Shown one piece after another: positions 7,779 through 15,541 of a stretch of 64,000 bases of DNA (positions are counted from its first letter, which is position 1; each line of letters begins with the position of its first letter). The stretch comes from Peribacillus simplex (GTDB taxonomy: Bacteria; Bacillota; Bacilli; Bacillales; DSM-1321). Location: positions 62,001-126,000 of the forward strand of contig NZ_FTMX01000006.1 of the NCBI RefSeq assembly GCF_900156045.1, in the 5' to 3' direction. The notes under the pieces are model-generated. The model made no database searches and was not told the DNA's origin. It was given only the letters and a program-made list of their open reading frames with translations. The position numbers and the translations under genes were made by a program.

Positions 7779-7849
7779 TGCAGGCAAACTAGCTTTTCTT
7801 CTAGTTTGCCTGTAGTCTGGGAGCTGTCTTGATGACAGCTCCTTTTCTT
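7779..7849 (+). terminator. repeat-associated hairpin tail plus intrinsic terminator
   Basis: The tail hairpin pairs GCAGGCAAACTAG with CTAGTTTGCCTGTAG. Directly after AGTCTGG comes a second stem, GGAGCTGTC-TTGAT-GACAGCTCC, followed by TTTTCTT, a standard intrinsic terminator. It ends just before the leader of the yojN gene. Confidence 0.75.
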
Positions 7850-7908
7850 AGTGTTTGTTTTTAATGGGAAAGAGCCTTAAAATGTTCAGAAAGGGGTGTA
7901 GGAACACA

Positions 7909-8775
7909 ATGATTAATCGATTACCAATAGAAATCGCAAATACATTACAAGCAAGCAGAAAAAATCCTGCTGAATTCGAGGAATTGATCAGGAGCGGCGG
8001 ATATCTGCCTCCTGAGATGGAGTTGATGGTGGATGCCATCACGGCCTTAAGCATGGGGAAGAATATCCTTTTGAAGGGTCCGACAGGGGCTGGAAAGACA
8101 AAGTTTGCCGAGACATTATCGAATTTATTCAACCAGCCGATGTTCAGTGTCAACTGCTCAGTCGACTTGGATGCCGAAAGTTTATTGGGCTTCAAGACGT
8201 TGGCTTATAAAGAGGAAAAACAGGTGATAGAATTCGTTCCTGGACCTGTGACCAATTCGATGAATCACGGTCATTTCCTATATATAGATGAAATCAACAT
8301 GGCAAAACCGGAAACCCTTCCGCTTATCAATGGTGTGCTTGATTACAGAAGGACGATAACGAATCCGTTCACGAATGAAGTCATAACGGCAAAAGATGGC
8401 TTTAATGTGATTGCTGCAATCAATGAAGGGTATGTCGGTACAGTGCCGCTGAATGAAGCGCTAAAAAATAGATTTGTCGTAATTGAAGTTCCTTATATCG
8501 AAGGAGAGCAGTTAAGGCAATTGATTGAAACCAATACAAAGTTGAAGGACCCAAGAAGCATTGAATTGTTCGTTAAACTGTCGAGTGATTTGATAAATGC
8601 CGTGAATCAAGGGAAGGTGGCTGAAGATGCGGCATCGATCAGGGCTTTGCTTGATGCTTGCGATCTGAGTGTGTTGATCCCGCCGAAACGGGCGATTCTT
8701 CGTTCCATAGTGGATAAGCTGGACGAGGAACGGGAGCGTGAGTTTGTGAAGAACTTGGCTGACACATTATTCTAA
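7909..8775 (+). CDS. yojN: MoxR-type AAA+ ATPase, YojN family
   Basis: The 288-residue protein carries a Walker A motif (GPTGAGKT, residues 57-64), a Walker B with FLYIDEINMA, sensor and arginine-finger regions (NEALKNRFVVIEVPY), and a C-terminal helical lid. This is the MoxR/CoxD/NorQ group of AAA+ ATPases, which remodel or insert cofactors with a VWA partner. ATG 7909 was preferred over an upstream TTG because AAAGGGGTG precedes it. The VWA gene follows 15 bases downstream, as in B. subtilis yojNO. The client protein is unknown. Confidence 0.88.
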   Translation: MINRLPIEIANTLQASRKNPAEFEELIRSGGYLPPEMELMVDAITALSMGKNILLKGPTGAGKTKFAETLSNLFNQPMFSVNCSVDLDAESLLGFKTLAYKEEKQVIEFVPGPVTNSMNHGHFLYIDEINMAKPETLPLINGVLDYRRTITNPFTNEVITAKDGFNVIAAINEGYVGTVPLNEALKNRFVVIEVPYIEGEQLRQLIETNTKLKDPRSIELFVKLSSDLINAVNQGKVAEDAASIRALLDACDLSVLIPPKRAILRSIVDKLDEEREREFVKNLADTLF

Positions 8776-8790
8776 CTAGGAGAATGCCTC

Positions 8791-10707
8791 ATGAAGTATA
8801 TCCGTTTCAATGATTCAATAATAGATACGGCTCTTTTTTTACAGCTGCAGGATCTTTCGACCGTATTATCCGGCATTCCTGAGCTGGAATTCGAATACAA
8901 TTATGGCTCCTTCATTGATCTGATCGAGAATAAGGTCACAGCCAGCCATTTTTGGGAAAATGGCAATAAGGAAGTGAAGGAAGCGGGACTGAAAACGGAC
9001 GTGCTCCTCAGGACGATAGGTACGCTGCATCATTCAACAATCCAGAGCATGAAGGAGTACAAGGACATTCTCGGGGAAAGTTCGCTTCCGAAGTTTGCAG
9101 CCCAATTATTCGCGTTACTGGAAGACTTGCGTTTGGAAGAATTGGTGAAGAAAGAAAGGCCAGGCACGAAAAAATGGTTCTCGGTAAGGGGGGCTTACCT
9201 TAAACAATATTTCGAAAGCCAATTGGCGACGAATGTCACAAGAAGTTTTGCACTGGATGAATTATACTGCCTCATCTATTTACTGCTTCAATCTGACAGG
9301 CCGGACCCGATTTTCCCAAGAGCCAATGTACGGCAGCTGGAAGAACTGGAGAAACTCAAACCGTTTATCCATTCTGTCTTTGAAGCCACAAAAACGAGTG
9401 ACATCACGAAGATTTGCGAGCAAATCGTTTTCCGTGTGAACGATGGATACGAGGATACGATGAATGAATATTTCATCTTCCCCATTGCAAATGTGGAAAA
9501 GTATAAGGCAAATACCTTATTTGATGAACTGACTAGAAATGATGAACTGTTGAACGATGATACAGAAGATGCTGATGAAGAAAAAAGTGAGTTCATTGAT
9601 GAAAAATTCTCGACATGGCACCGGGAGAATAAGAACGGCGAGAGTAATTCGACTTTTCTTCAATTTGAATTGGAGCAGGGAACGAAAACAAGTCTGATGG
9701 GCGGAGGTGCACGGGAAGCGGAAGATGCCGACCAGGCACTGGCTTCCATCCAGGGTTCATCAGGGGAAAGCCAGCAAAAGGAATACAATCAGCAGGAAAC
9801 GCTGGAGAAGAAACAAACGAATATGGGCAAAAGTGGTGAACATCCATTTGGTGAAGAAAACAAAGACGTCGTTCAAGTAATCAAGGAAGCAAAAATACCA
9901 ACACTTACAGAAGAGAAACGCTACCGTGAATTTGTTGCGGATATCGAACCGTTCAAGAGAAAACTCTCCAGTACAATTGAAAAGACACTGGAAAATAAAA
10001 AGAACGCACCAAGAAAAGATTTGGTTTTTGGCCGCTTATCGAAGAAATTACTGCCGCTTGTATTTGAAGAAAATCCTCGGGTCTTTTATAAAAAGAACCA
10101 GGATTCAAATGAAATGGATGCCGTATTCACATTGCTGATCGATTGCTCCGCTTCCATGCATAACAAAATGGATGAAACGAAACGAGGGGTCGTCCTGTTT
10201 CATGAAGTACTGAAAAAATTAAAGATCCCCCACTCGATCGTTGGATTTTGGGAAGATGCAAATGAAGTGAGAGAAGGATATCAGCCGAACTACTTCCATG
10301 TGATCCAGTCCCATTCCGATTCGCTTTATCTAAACTCAGGAGCTAAAATCATGCAGCTTGAACCAGAGGAAGACAACAGGGACGGATACAGTATCAGGGT
10401 TGCTACAATGGAATTGGAAAAAAGGCGTGAAAAGAACCGGTTCTTGCTCGTGTTTTCCGATGGTGAGCCGGCAGCAAGCGATTATGATCAAAATGGCATT
10501 GTCGATACACATCTTGCTGTTTCGGAAGCCAGGAAAAAGGGCATAGAAGTCATCGGCCTGTTTTTAGCGGATGGAGGCATCGAGGAAAGTGAAGAATTGA
10601 CGATGAAAAACATCTATGGCAAAGAGCGCCTAATGATTCCGAGTGTAGCTGAATTGCCAGAGCAATTTACACCGCTGTTAAAAAAACTGCTGCTGAAGAC
10701 CATTTGA
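8791..10707 (+). CDS. yojO: VWA-domain protein, CoxE/YojO family
   Basis: This is a 638-residue cytoplasmic protein. Its N-terminal half is mainly helical. A charged low-complexity linker runs through roughly residues 240-370 (rich in E, D, Q, S). A C-terminal von Willebrand A domain follows, with a MIDAS motif DCSAS at residues 451-455, then FSDGEPAASDYD and IGLFLADGG. It is the obligate partner type of the MoxR ATPase encoded just upstream and would present a metal-bridged acceptor site to that ATPase complex. AGGAG precedes the ATG. No clear terminator follows; a small membrane peptide gene begins 66 bases downstream. Confidence 0.88.
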   Translation: MKYIRFNDSIIDTALFLQLQDLSTVLSGIPELEFEYNYGSFIDLIENKVTASHFWENGNKEVKEAGLKTDVLLRTIGTLHHSTIQSMKEYKDILGESSLPKFAAQLFALLEDLRLEELVKKERPGTKKWFSVRGAYLKQYFESQLATNVTRSFALDELYCLIYLLLQSDRPDPIFPRANVRQLEELEKLKPFIHSVFEATKTSDITKICEQIVFRVNDGYEDTMNEYFIFPIANVEKYKANTLFDELTRNDELLNDDTEDADEEKSEFIDEKFSTWHRENKNGESNSTFLQFELEQGTKTSLMGGGAREAEDADQALASIQGSSGESQQKEYNQQETLEKKQTNMGKSGEHPFGEENKDVVQVIKEAKIPTLTEEKRYREFVADIEPFKRKLSSTIEKTLENKKNAPRKDLVFGRLSKKLLPLVFEENPRVFYKKNQDSNEMDAVFTLLIDCSASMHNKMDETKRGVVLFHEVLKKLKIPHSIVGFWEDANEVREGYQPNYFHVIQSHSDSLYLNSGAKIMQLEPEEDNRDGYSIRVATMELEKRREKNRFLLVFSDGEPAASDYDQNGIVDTHLAVSEARKKGIEVIGLFLADGGIEESEELTMKNIYGKERLMIPSVAELPEQFTPLLKKLLLKTI

Positions 10708-10772
10708 GAAAACAATTTTAATCGGGCAAATGCATTTGATTGGAATATAAGTGAAAAACGCAGGAGGATTCA

Positions 10773-10898
10773 ATGGATCTTACTGCGTTTTTTTGGTTTG
10801 TCATGGTAGTTATTTTCAGTAAGCAAATATATGGATGGAAACTTGAAAAGAACAACGAATGCGATTCTTTTTGCGGAATTGGGGTAAACCATAGATGA
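10773..10898 (+). CDS. 41-residue membrane microprotein
   Basis: The frame begins MDLTAFFWFVMVVIFSKQIY, one short hydrophobic helix, followed by a polar tail with two cysteines (ECDSFCGIG). AGGAGG lies six bases before the ATG. Its TGA is only a few bases before the possible starts of the RCK_C membrane protein, so the two are probably translated together. I do not recognise a family. It could be a small subunit or regulator of the downstream protein. Confidence 0.55.
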   Translation: MDLTAFFWFVMVVIFSKQIYGWKLEKNNECDSFCGIGVNHR

Positions 10899-10902
10899 GG
10901 AA

Positions 10903-11610
10903 GTGATCATTTTGATGAATTTACTTTTTATGTTGCTTTATTTTTTAATCATTGTTCTTGTTATTGAAATATCGGTTACCTTGATGAAATTGACTGGATT
11001 AAAAAGCACAGTGGCCAGATTTCAGGTTATCTCCATGCTGACGGGTACTGGTTTTACAACTGACGAGTCAAAATCCATCATTGATCATCCCGTTCGAAGG
11101 AAAATAAGCATGTTTTTAATTTTATTTGGTGCTTTCTCACTTGCAGTCATCATTTCATCGATCAGTACATTGCTTACGGATGATCTGCGCTTGATGGAGT
11201 TAAGCATCATTATAGGGGTACTGTTAGTTCTGGTCGTATTAGTGAAAGCTCCATTCTTGAATAATAGATTATCGAATAAGATGAAAAGTGAAATGTACAA
11301 TCATTATGAATTATGGGAACACCCGATAGAGGAAGTCCTCTTTTTAGAAGATGAAGACGTGGTCATGGAAATCGATATTTATGAGGACTCCGAATTCATA
11401 GATGTCAAAGCCTGTGATGTCATATCACATGGAGCCGACATTAATATTTTATTTATTGAAAGCGGAGAAGTGAAAATCAGGAAAGAGTTATATGAGTATA
11501 AAATCAAATTAGGGGATAACCTCTTTTTGTATGGAAATAAAAAAGAGATAGAGGACACCTTCTCACAGGAAATCGAAGAGATGAAGAAGAAAAAAAGTGC
11601 ATCGGAGTGA
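10903..11610 (+). CDS. membrane protein with C-terminal TrkA_C (RCK_C) domain
   Basis: The protein is about 231-235 residues long. It has an N-terminal helix, a segment STVARFQVISMLTGTGFTTDES that resembles a pore-like loop, two more membrane helices, and a soluble C-terminal domain from about residue 150 (DVVMEIDIYEDSEFIDVKA ... IKLGDNLFLYGNKKEI) typical of RCK_C ligand-binding modules. It is probably a cation channel or transporter component, but it lacks a recognisable full TrkH or two-helix channel core. The start is uncertain among GTG 10903, TTG 10912 and ATG 10915. Its own terminator follows. Confidence 0.7.
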   Translation: MIILMNLLFMLLYFLIIVLVIEISVTLMKLTGLKSTVARFQVISMLTGTGFTTDESKSIIDHPVRRKISMFLILFGAFSLAVIISSISTLLTDDLRLMELSIIIGVLLVLVVLVKAPFLNNRLSNKMKSEMYNHYELWEHPIEEVLFLEDEDVVMEIDIYEDSEFIDVKACDVISHGADINILFIESGEVKIRKELYEYKIKLGDNLFLYGNKKEIEDTFSQEIEEMKKKKSASE

Positions 11611-11613
11611 AAA

Positions 11614-11648
11614 GAATCCCAGCCTTCTGTTAAGGCTGGGATTTTTTG
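11614..11648 (+). terminator. intrinsic terminator
   Basis: AATCCCAGCC pairs with GGCTGGGATT and is followed by TTTT, directly after the RCK_C gene and before the convergent DUF4023 gene. Confidence 0.85.
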
Positions 11649-11661
11649 AGAATGGGCCTCA

Positions 11662-11781
11662 TTAATGCTTTTTATTCGGTAATTTCTGAGCGGGATTCCC
11701 ATTACCTTGACGGCGGAAATTACCTTCTTCCTTTTTCTGCTGCTCTTGAATGCTTTCAACAAATTCCTTTGAACTTTTCAT
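11662..11781 (-). CDS. DUF4023-type small basic peptide
   Basis: The 39-residue peptide begins MKSSKEFVESIQEQQKKEEG and ends RQGNGNPAQKLPNKKH. The C-terminal QGNGNP...KLPNK(K/Q)H signature is that of the DUF4023 peptides common in Bacillus. GGAGG lies upstream of the ATG on the minus strand. Function unknown; a sporulation-related role is often suspected for such peptides, which is not shown here. Confidence 0.7.
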   Translation of the reverse strand: MKSSKEFVESIQEQQKKEEGNFRRQGNGNPAQKLPNKKH

Positions 11782-11942
11782 GGAATGTACCTCCTCCGAT
11801 ATTTTCTTCTTTACTATAACCAGAAGAGGTGGAATTCATGAGTAATGCAAGAAATCTGACTACCTTGTAAAGGGTGTAATATAGAAATATCATGATAAGT
11901 ATGGGCACAGAACTATAAAAAAGGAAGACTTTGATTGACGAA

Positions 11943-11962
11943 GTATGATGTATCCATCATAC
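11943..11962. promoter_or_regulatory. 8-bp palindrome upstream of the eut promoter
   Basis: GTATGATG and CATCATAC flank a four-base loop about 100 bases before the eutW promoter. It may be an operator or RNA stem. The rest of the 11782-12060 spacer shows no convincing gene, apart from a 10-codon frame with AGAGGTGG at about 11.84 kb. Confidence 0.35.
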
Positions 11963-12060
11963 GACCATTTCGGGGAAATTCGTTTTTTTACGTTTGGAAA
12001 ATAACCCTTTAAATATCTCCATCTAATGTTAGAATACATTACATTAGAATATTTTGAATA

Positions 12061-12089
12061 TTGACAAAAATAAGGGCGGTATCTATAAT
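12061..12089 (+). promoter_or_regulatory. sigma-A promoter for the eut regulatory genes
   Basis: TTGACA and TATAAT with a 17-base spacer lie about 45 bases before the eutW start codon. Confidence 0.75.
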
Positions 12090-12135
12090 AATCAATAATA
12101 ATATCCATGAATAAACATTTATTGGAGTTTTGCCT

Positions 12136-13512
12136 ATGGAACGGACAATGACTGTCCGAGAATTATGTGAGATGTATACTCATTTACTGGACAAGGATAT
12201 TCAGATTCTTGAAAACCTATCAATGAATTTATCGTTGATAGCCAACTTGAATAAAGCGAATGTGTTTATCGATTGTCCTGTGCTTGAAGGGAAGCATGCC
12301 ATTGTCGTCGCAGAGGCATGCGGACATTCCGTGAAATCGGTTTATGATCATCCGGTTGTCGGGAAATTTGCCTATGAGGCTTTTGAACCGGCAGTATTTT
12401 ATGTATTGCGCACCGGAAAGGACATGTTCGTGAACCGGGCATTGACTCAAGAGGGAGCAATGGTGCAGCAAAGTGTCGTTCCAATCAAGGGGGAATGCAA
12501 TCGGGTCATCGCCGTTTTGATCATGGAAAAGGTGATCCATGAAGAACCTGAAACTTCTAAACAGTTTGATAGGCAAGATCAACAAAATTCCTTAGTTCCT
12601 GAATTTATCGAGGAGTCCATTTTCCTGATTAATAACCAAAACCGACTTGTCTATACGAATCCTGCTGCCGTTAATCTAGTATCGGATATATGTATGAAGG
12701 ACTGTGTTTTAGGTGAATCCATTTTCGATTATTTTCCTGGCTTAGCCGATGTTCTAGCTTCAAAAGAGGACATTTTGATGAAGGAAATGAACATTGGTAA
12801 AAAGATTTTCCAAATAAAGAAATTCCATTTGGGCAACAAGAATTCCGATGAAACGTTCATCATCATCCGGGACCTGACAGAACTGCGGGATAAAGAGAGA
12901 GAGCTGATTAGCAAGTCGGTGGCCATTCGTGAAATTCATCATAGGGTGAAGAACAATTTGCAGACAGTCGCCAGTTTACTTCGGCTGCAAATGCGGATAG
13001 GAGCCCCTGAAGAAAGCAAGCCCCATTTATTGGTCAGTTTGAATCGGGTGTTAAGCATATCGTCGGTTTATGAAATCATTCTGGCAAGCAGTCAGGTCGA
13101 TCATGTGGACCTGCTTGAGCTTATTAGGAAAATTGGAGATATGATCGTTCATACGGAGGGTCATGCCCGTCAAAGCCTGAGCATTGAATATAGTGGTGGT
13201 GAGCTTCATTCCATTGATTCCGACATTGGCATTTCTGTCGCACTGGTTGTGAATGAGCTCATTCATAATTGTGTGAAGCATGCATTCAAGGAAGGGACGG
13301 AAGGGAAGATTACCGTATGCTTTCAAAAGGATGGTCCCCAATTGGAGATTCAAGTAAAAGATGATGGCATCGGATATTCACCTGCAGTGAAACCAACTTT
13401 AGGGCTGGATATCATCCGCATGACGGTGGAAAATGATTTGGATGGGGAGTTTTCGATTCATCGGATTAAAGAAGGTACCCTGGCTTCTGTAAGATTTCCA
13501 TACAAGAGGTAG
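12136..13512 (+). CDS. eutW: ethanolamine sensor histidine kinase EutW
   Basis: The 458-residue protein has no membrane helices. An N-terminal histidine-kinase sensor domain (about residues 1-135) is followed by a PAS-like region (SIFLINNQNRLVYTNPAAVN). Next comes a HisKA_2 phosphoacceptor site (IREIHHRVKNNLQTVASLLR, histidine pair near 268-269) and an HATPase domain with NELIHNCVKHAF and DDGIGYSP. This is the layout of EutW, which senses ethanolamine in the cytosol and phosphorylates the ANTAR regulator EutV. ATG 12136 was chosen for the GGAG eight bases upstream. The TAG abuts the eutV start. Confidence 0.9.
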   Translation: MERTMTVRELCEMYTHLLDKDIQILENLSMNLSLIANLNKANVFIDCPVLEGKHAIVVAEACGHSVKSVYDHPVVGKFAYEAFEPAVFYVLRTGKDMFVNRALTQEGAMVQQSVVPIKGECNRVIAVLIMEKVIHEEPETSKQFDRQDQQNSLVPEFIEESIFLINNQNRLVYTNPAAVNLVSDICMKDCVLGESIFDYFPGLADVLASKEDILMKEMNIGKKIFQIKKFHLGNKNSDETFIIIRDLTELRDKERELISKSVAIREIHHRVKNNLQTVASLLRLQMRIGAPEESKPHLLVSLNRVLSISSVYEIILASSQVDHVDLLELIRKIGDMIVHTEGHARQSLSIEYSGGELHSIDSDIGISVALVVNELIHNCVKHAFKEGTEGKITVCFQKDGPQLEIQVKDDGIGYSPAVKPTLGLDIIRMTVENDLDGEFSIHRIKEGTLASVRFPYKR

Positions 13513-14106
13513 GTGGGAGAAGTGGTCAAGAGGATTTTGGTCGTGGAGGATGAATCGATTGTTCTGCTTGATATAACGATCATGCTCAAGGATGCAGGCT
13601 TCGATGTGGTAGGACATGCCCGTAATGGCGAGAAGGCGATTGAAATGGCACATGCACTACAGCCAGATCTCGTTTTGATGGATATCAAAATGCCAAAAAT
13701 GAATGGGCTTAAGGCTAGCGATGTGATATCCAATACCTTTCAGATTCCGGTCCTGCTTTTAACTGCATTCAGCCAGCGTGAATATATCGACGAGGCGAAG
13801 CGCGCGAATATCGTCGGATATCTTGTAAAGCCAATTTCGGAGGCGAATTTGATTCCGGCAGTGGAGATAGCTTTGCAGCAAGCAGCCAATACAAAGAAGC
13901 ATCAGGAACGAAATGCTCAATTGGATGAAACGCTCACAAATCGTAAAGTCATTGAAAAGGCAAAAGGAATTATCATGAAAAGGAAGAATGTAACAGAAGA
14001 AATCGCTTATAATAAACTGAGAAGGCTAAGTATGGATAAGCAGCTTTCCATGGAGACGGTGGCACGTCGAATCATTGCAAATGATCAAAAACAAGTAAAT
14101 AGATGA
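13513..14106 (+). CDS. eutV: ANTAR-domain response regulator EutV
   Basis: A receiver domain (VVEDESIVLLD, then LVLMDIKMPK with the phosphoacceptor Asp near residue 57, LLLTAF, and YLVKPIS) is joined by a coiled linker to an ANTAR RNA-binding domain from about residue 140 (EKAKGIIMKRKNVTEEIAYN ... MDKQLSMETVARRII). ANTAR regulators bind paired hexaloop hairpins in nascent RNA to prevent termination. GTG 13513 is used here; GTG 13522 has better ribosome-binding spacing. The gene's stop overlaps a hexaloop hairpin that competes with the terminator before eutH. Confidence 0.9.
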   Translation: MGEVVKRILVVEDESIVLLDITIMLKDAGFDVVGHARNGEKAIEMAHALQPDLVLMDIKMPKMNGLKASDVISNTFQIPVLLLTAFSQREYIDEAKRANIVGYLVKPISEANLIPAVEIALQQAANTKKHQERNAQLDETLTNRKVIEKAKGIIMKRKNVTEEIAYNKLRRLSMDKQLSMETVARRIIANDQKQVNR

Positions 14107-14121
14107 AGCAATGGCGCTTTG
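14104..14121 (+). promoter_or_regulatory. ANTAR-type hexaloop hairpin (antiterminator candidate)
   Basis: The stem AAGC/GCTT (14106-14109 with 14116-14119), extended by two wobble pairs, closes a six-base loop AATGGC. That loop has A at position 1 and G at position 4, the ANTAR loop rule. It uses bases 14113-14119, which also form the foot of the long terminator stem, so the two structures exclude each other. I could not identify the usual second hexaloop with confidence. Confidence 0.55.
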
Positions 14122-14194
14122 ATGGACCAAATTGGTTATAGGCAGGCATTTCTGCCGAGCAACCTAGTTTGGGCTATAAGAGGCGTCTTTTTTT
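14113..14194 (+). terminator. long terminator hairpin before eutH
   Basis: An extended stem pairs 14113-14117 (GGCGC) with 14183-14187 (GCGTC). It continues through GATGG/CTAT-type pairs, CCAAATT with AGTTTGG and GGTT with AACC, to an apical GGCAG-GCATTT-CTGCC hairpin. Seven T residues follow at once. This is the default off-structure for eutHABC. Confidence 0.7.
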
Positions 14195-14251
14195 ATACCC
14201 TTTTTTTAAAGACGATAGGCCAAATCAAATCGGAATTCAGGGGGAATATGT

Positions 14252-15523
14252 ATGGAGATGGTTGGTAAATTCGTAATTTATATCATTATGGTGTGTGCCG
14301 TTGTCGGTGCTATTGCATCGATTAAAGACAGTGAGCAAGGCTTGGGCAAACAGTTCATGGAAGGTTTGCATACCGTTGGCCATATATTTATCCCGGCAGC
14401 TGGAATCATGGCATCAATCCCTTATTTATCATGGTTCATCGATGCAGTATGCGGCCCGATTTTCGCTGCGATCGGTGCAGATCCCGCCCTCGCCGCAACA
14501 ACGATTTTGGCAACGGATATGGGGGGCTACCAATTGGCGGCCGAGCTGCAGGAATCATATGAAGGCTGGATCATGGCGATGATTGTCGGATTCATGTCTG
14601 GTGCAACGATTGTATTCTCGATTCCAATGGGGCTTGCGATGCTGGAGAAGCGTGATCATAAATACATGGCACTTGGTGTCATGTCAGGAATCCTGACGAT
14701 TCCGATTGGCGCTTTTATCTCAAGCGTGCTGGTGGTGGCAACGAATTCGAAAATCCGTGAAGTGATTTCCACGAATGCGGATTCTACATATGAATTCGCG
14801 TTGAGCTATTTGAAAATTGCCCTGAATCTTTCCCCTCTTCTTATTTTTGTGGTCTTGCTCGCGTTAGGTCTTTATTTCCTGCCGGATTTGATGATCAAAG
14901 GTTTCATGTGGTTTGGAAAAATATTAGATGCCGCAATCAAACTCGTACTCGTGTTTTCGATCGTGGAAATTTTCACTGGGCTGTTTTCCAATGTATTTGG
15001 TGCTTGGGGGTTCCATCCGATCATGGCCGATAAGGCAGACCAGTTCCGTGCCCTGGAAACGGCGGGGTATATCGGGATAATGCTGGCAGGTGCCTTTCCA
15101 ATGATTTACCTCATTCAAAAATACGCAGGCAAGCCGCTTGAAGCGATGGGTAGCAAAATCGGGCTGAGCAAAGCGGGGAGTGCAGGGATATTAGCCACGG
15201 TAGCCAATATATTGGCGATGTTCAAACTTGTTAAAGATATGCCGCCGAAGGATAAGGTCATTAACATTTCCTTCGCCGTGTGTGCGGCCTTCCTATTAGG
15301 GGATCATTTATCATTCACAGCCAACTTTCAGCCCTCCTTGATATTGCCGATCATCGTCGGCAAGCTATCTGCCGGAGCGATTGGAATCGGTCTTGCTTAC
15401 TGGCTGTCCGTTCCGAAAGCTTTGGAATTGGAGGAAAAGGATCGTGAAGCAGGAGTTATCGGCGTAAATGAATATAAAACGAAAAACGCAGAAGAAAACG
15501 GCAATGAAATCCAAGTGGTGTAA
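14252..15523 (+). CDS. eutH: ethanolamine permease EutH
   Basis: The 423-residue protein has about ten to eleven membrane helices and the EutH landmarks GHIFIPAAGIMASIPYLSWFID, AATTILATDMGGYQLA and MFKLVKDMPPKDKVINISF. EutH imports ethanolamine, mainly when outside concentrations or pH are low. AGGGGGA precedes the ATG. It is the first gene after the attenuator, so its expression should depend on EutV antitermination. A 17-base gap separates it from the eutA start codon. Confidence 0.92.
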   Translation: MEMVGKFVIYIIMVCAVVGAIASIKDSEQGLGKQFMEGLHTVGHIFIPAAGIMASIPYLSWFIDAVCGPIFAAIGADPALAATTILATDMGGYQLAAELQESYEGWIMAMIVGFMSGATIVFSIPMGLAMLEKRDHKYMALGVMSGILTIPIGAFISSVLVVATNSKIREVISTNADSTYEFALSYLKIALNLSPLLIFVVLLALGLYFLPDLMIKGFMWFGKILDAAIKLVLVFSIVEIFTGLFSNVFGAWGFHPIMADKADQFRALETAGYIGIMLAGAFPMIYLIQKYAGKPLEAMGSKIGLSKAGSAGILATVANILAMFKLVKDMPPKDKVINISFAVCAAFLLGDHLSFTANFQPSLILPIIVGKLSAGAIGIGLAYWLSVPKALELEEKDREAGVIGVNEYKTKNAEENGNEIQVV

Positions 15524-15541
15524 AACTGGGGTGTGATTTTA

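Noticed and set aside
11838..11870. Ten-codon frame with AGAGGTGG upstream of the eut genes
   Set aside because: Too short and far from any gene to support as a leader peptide.
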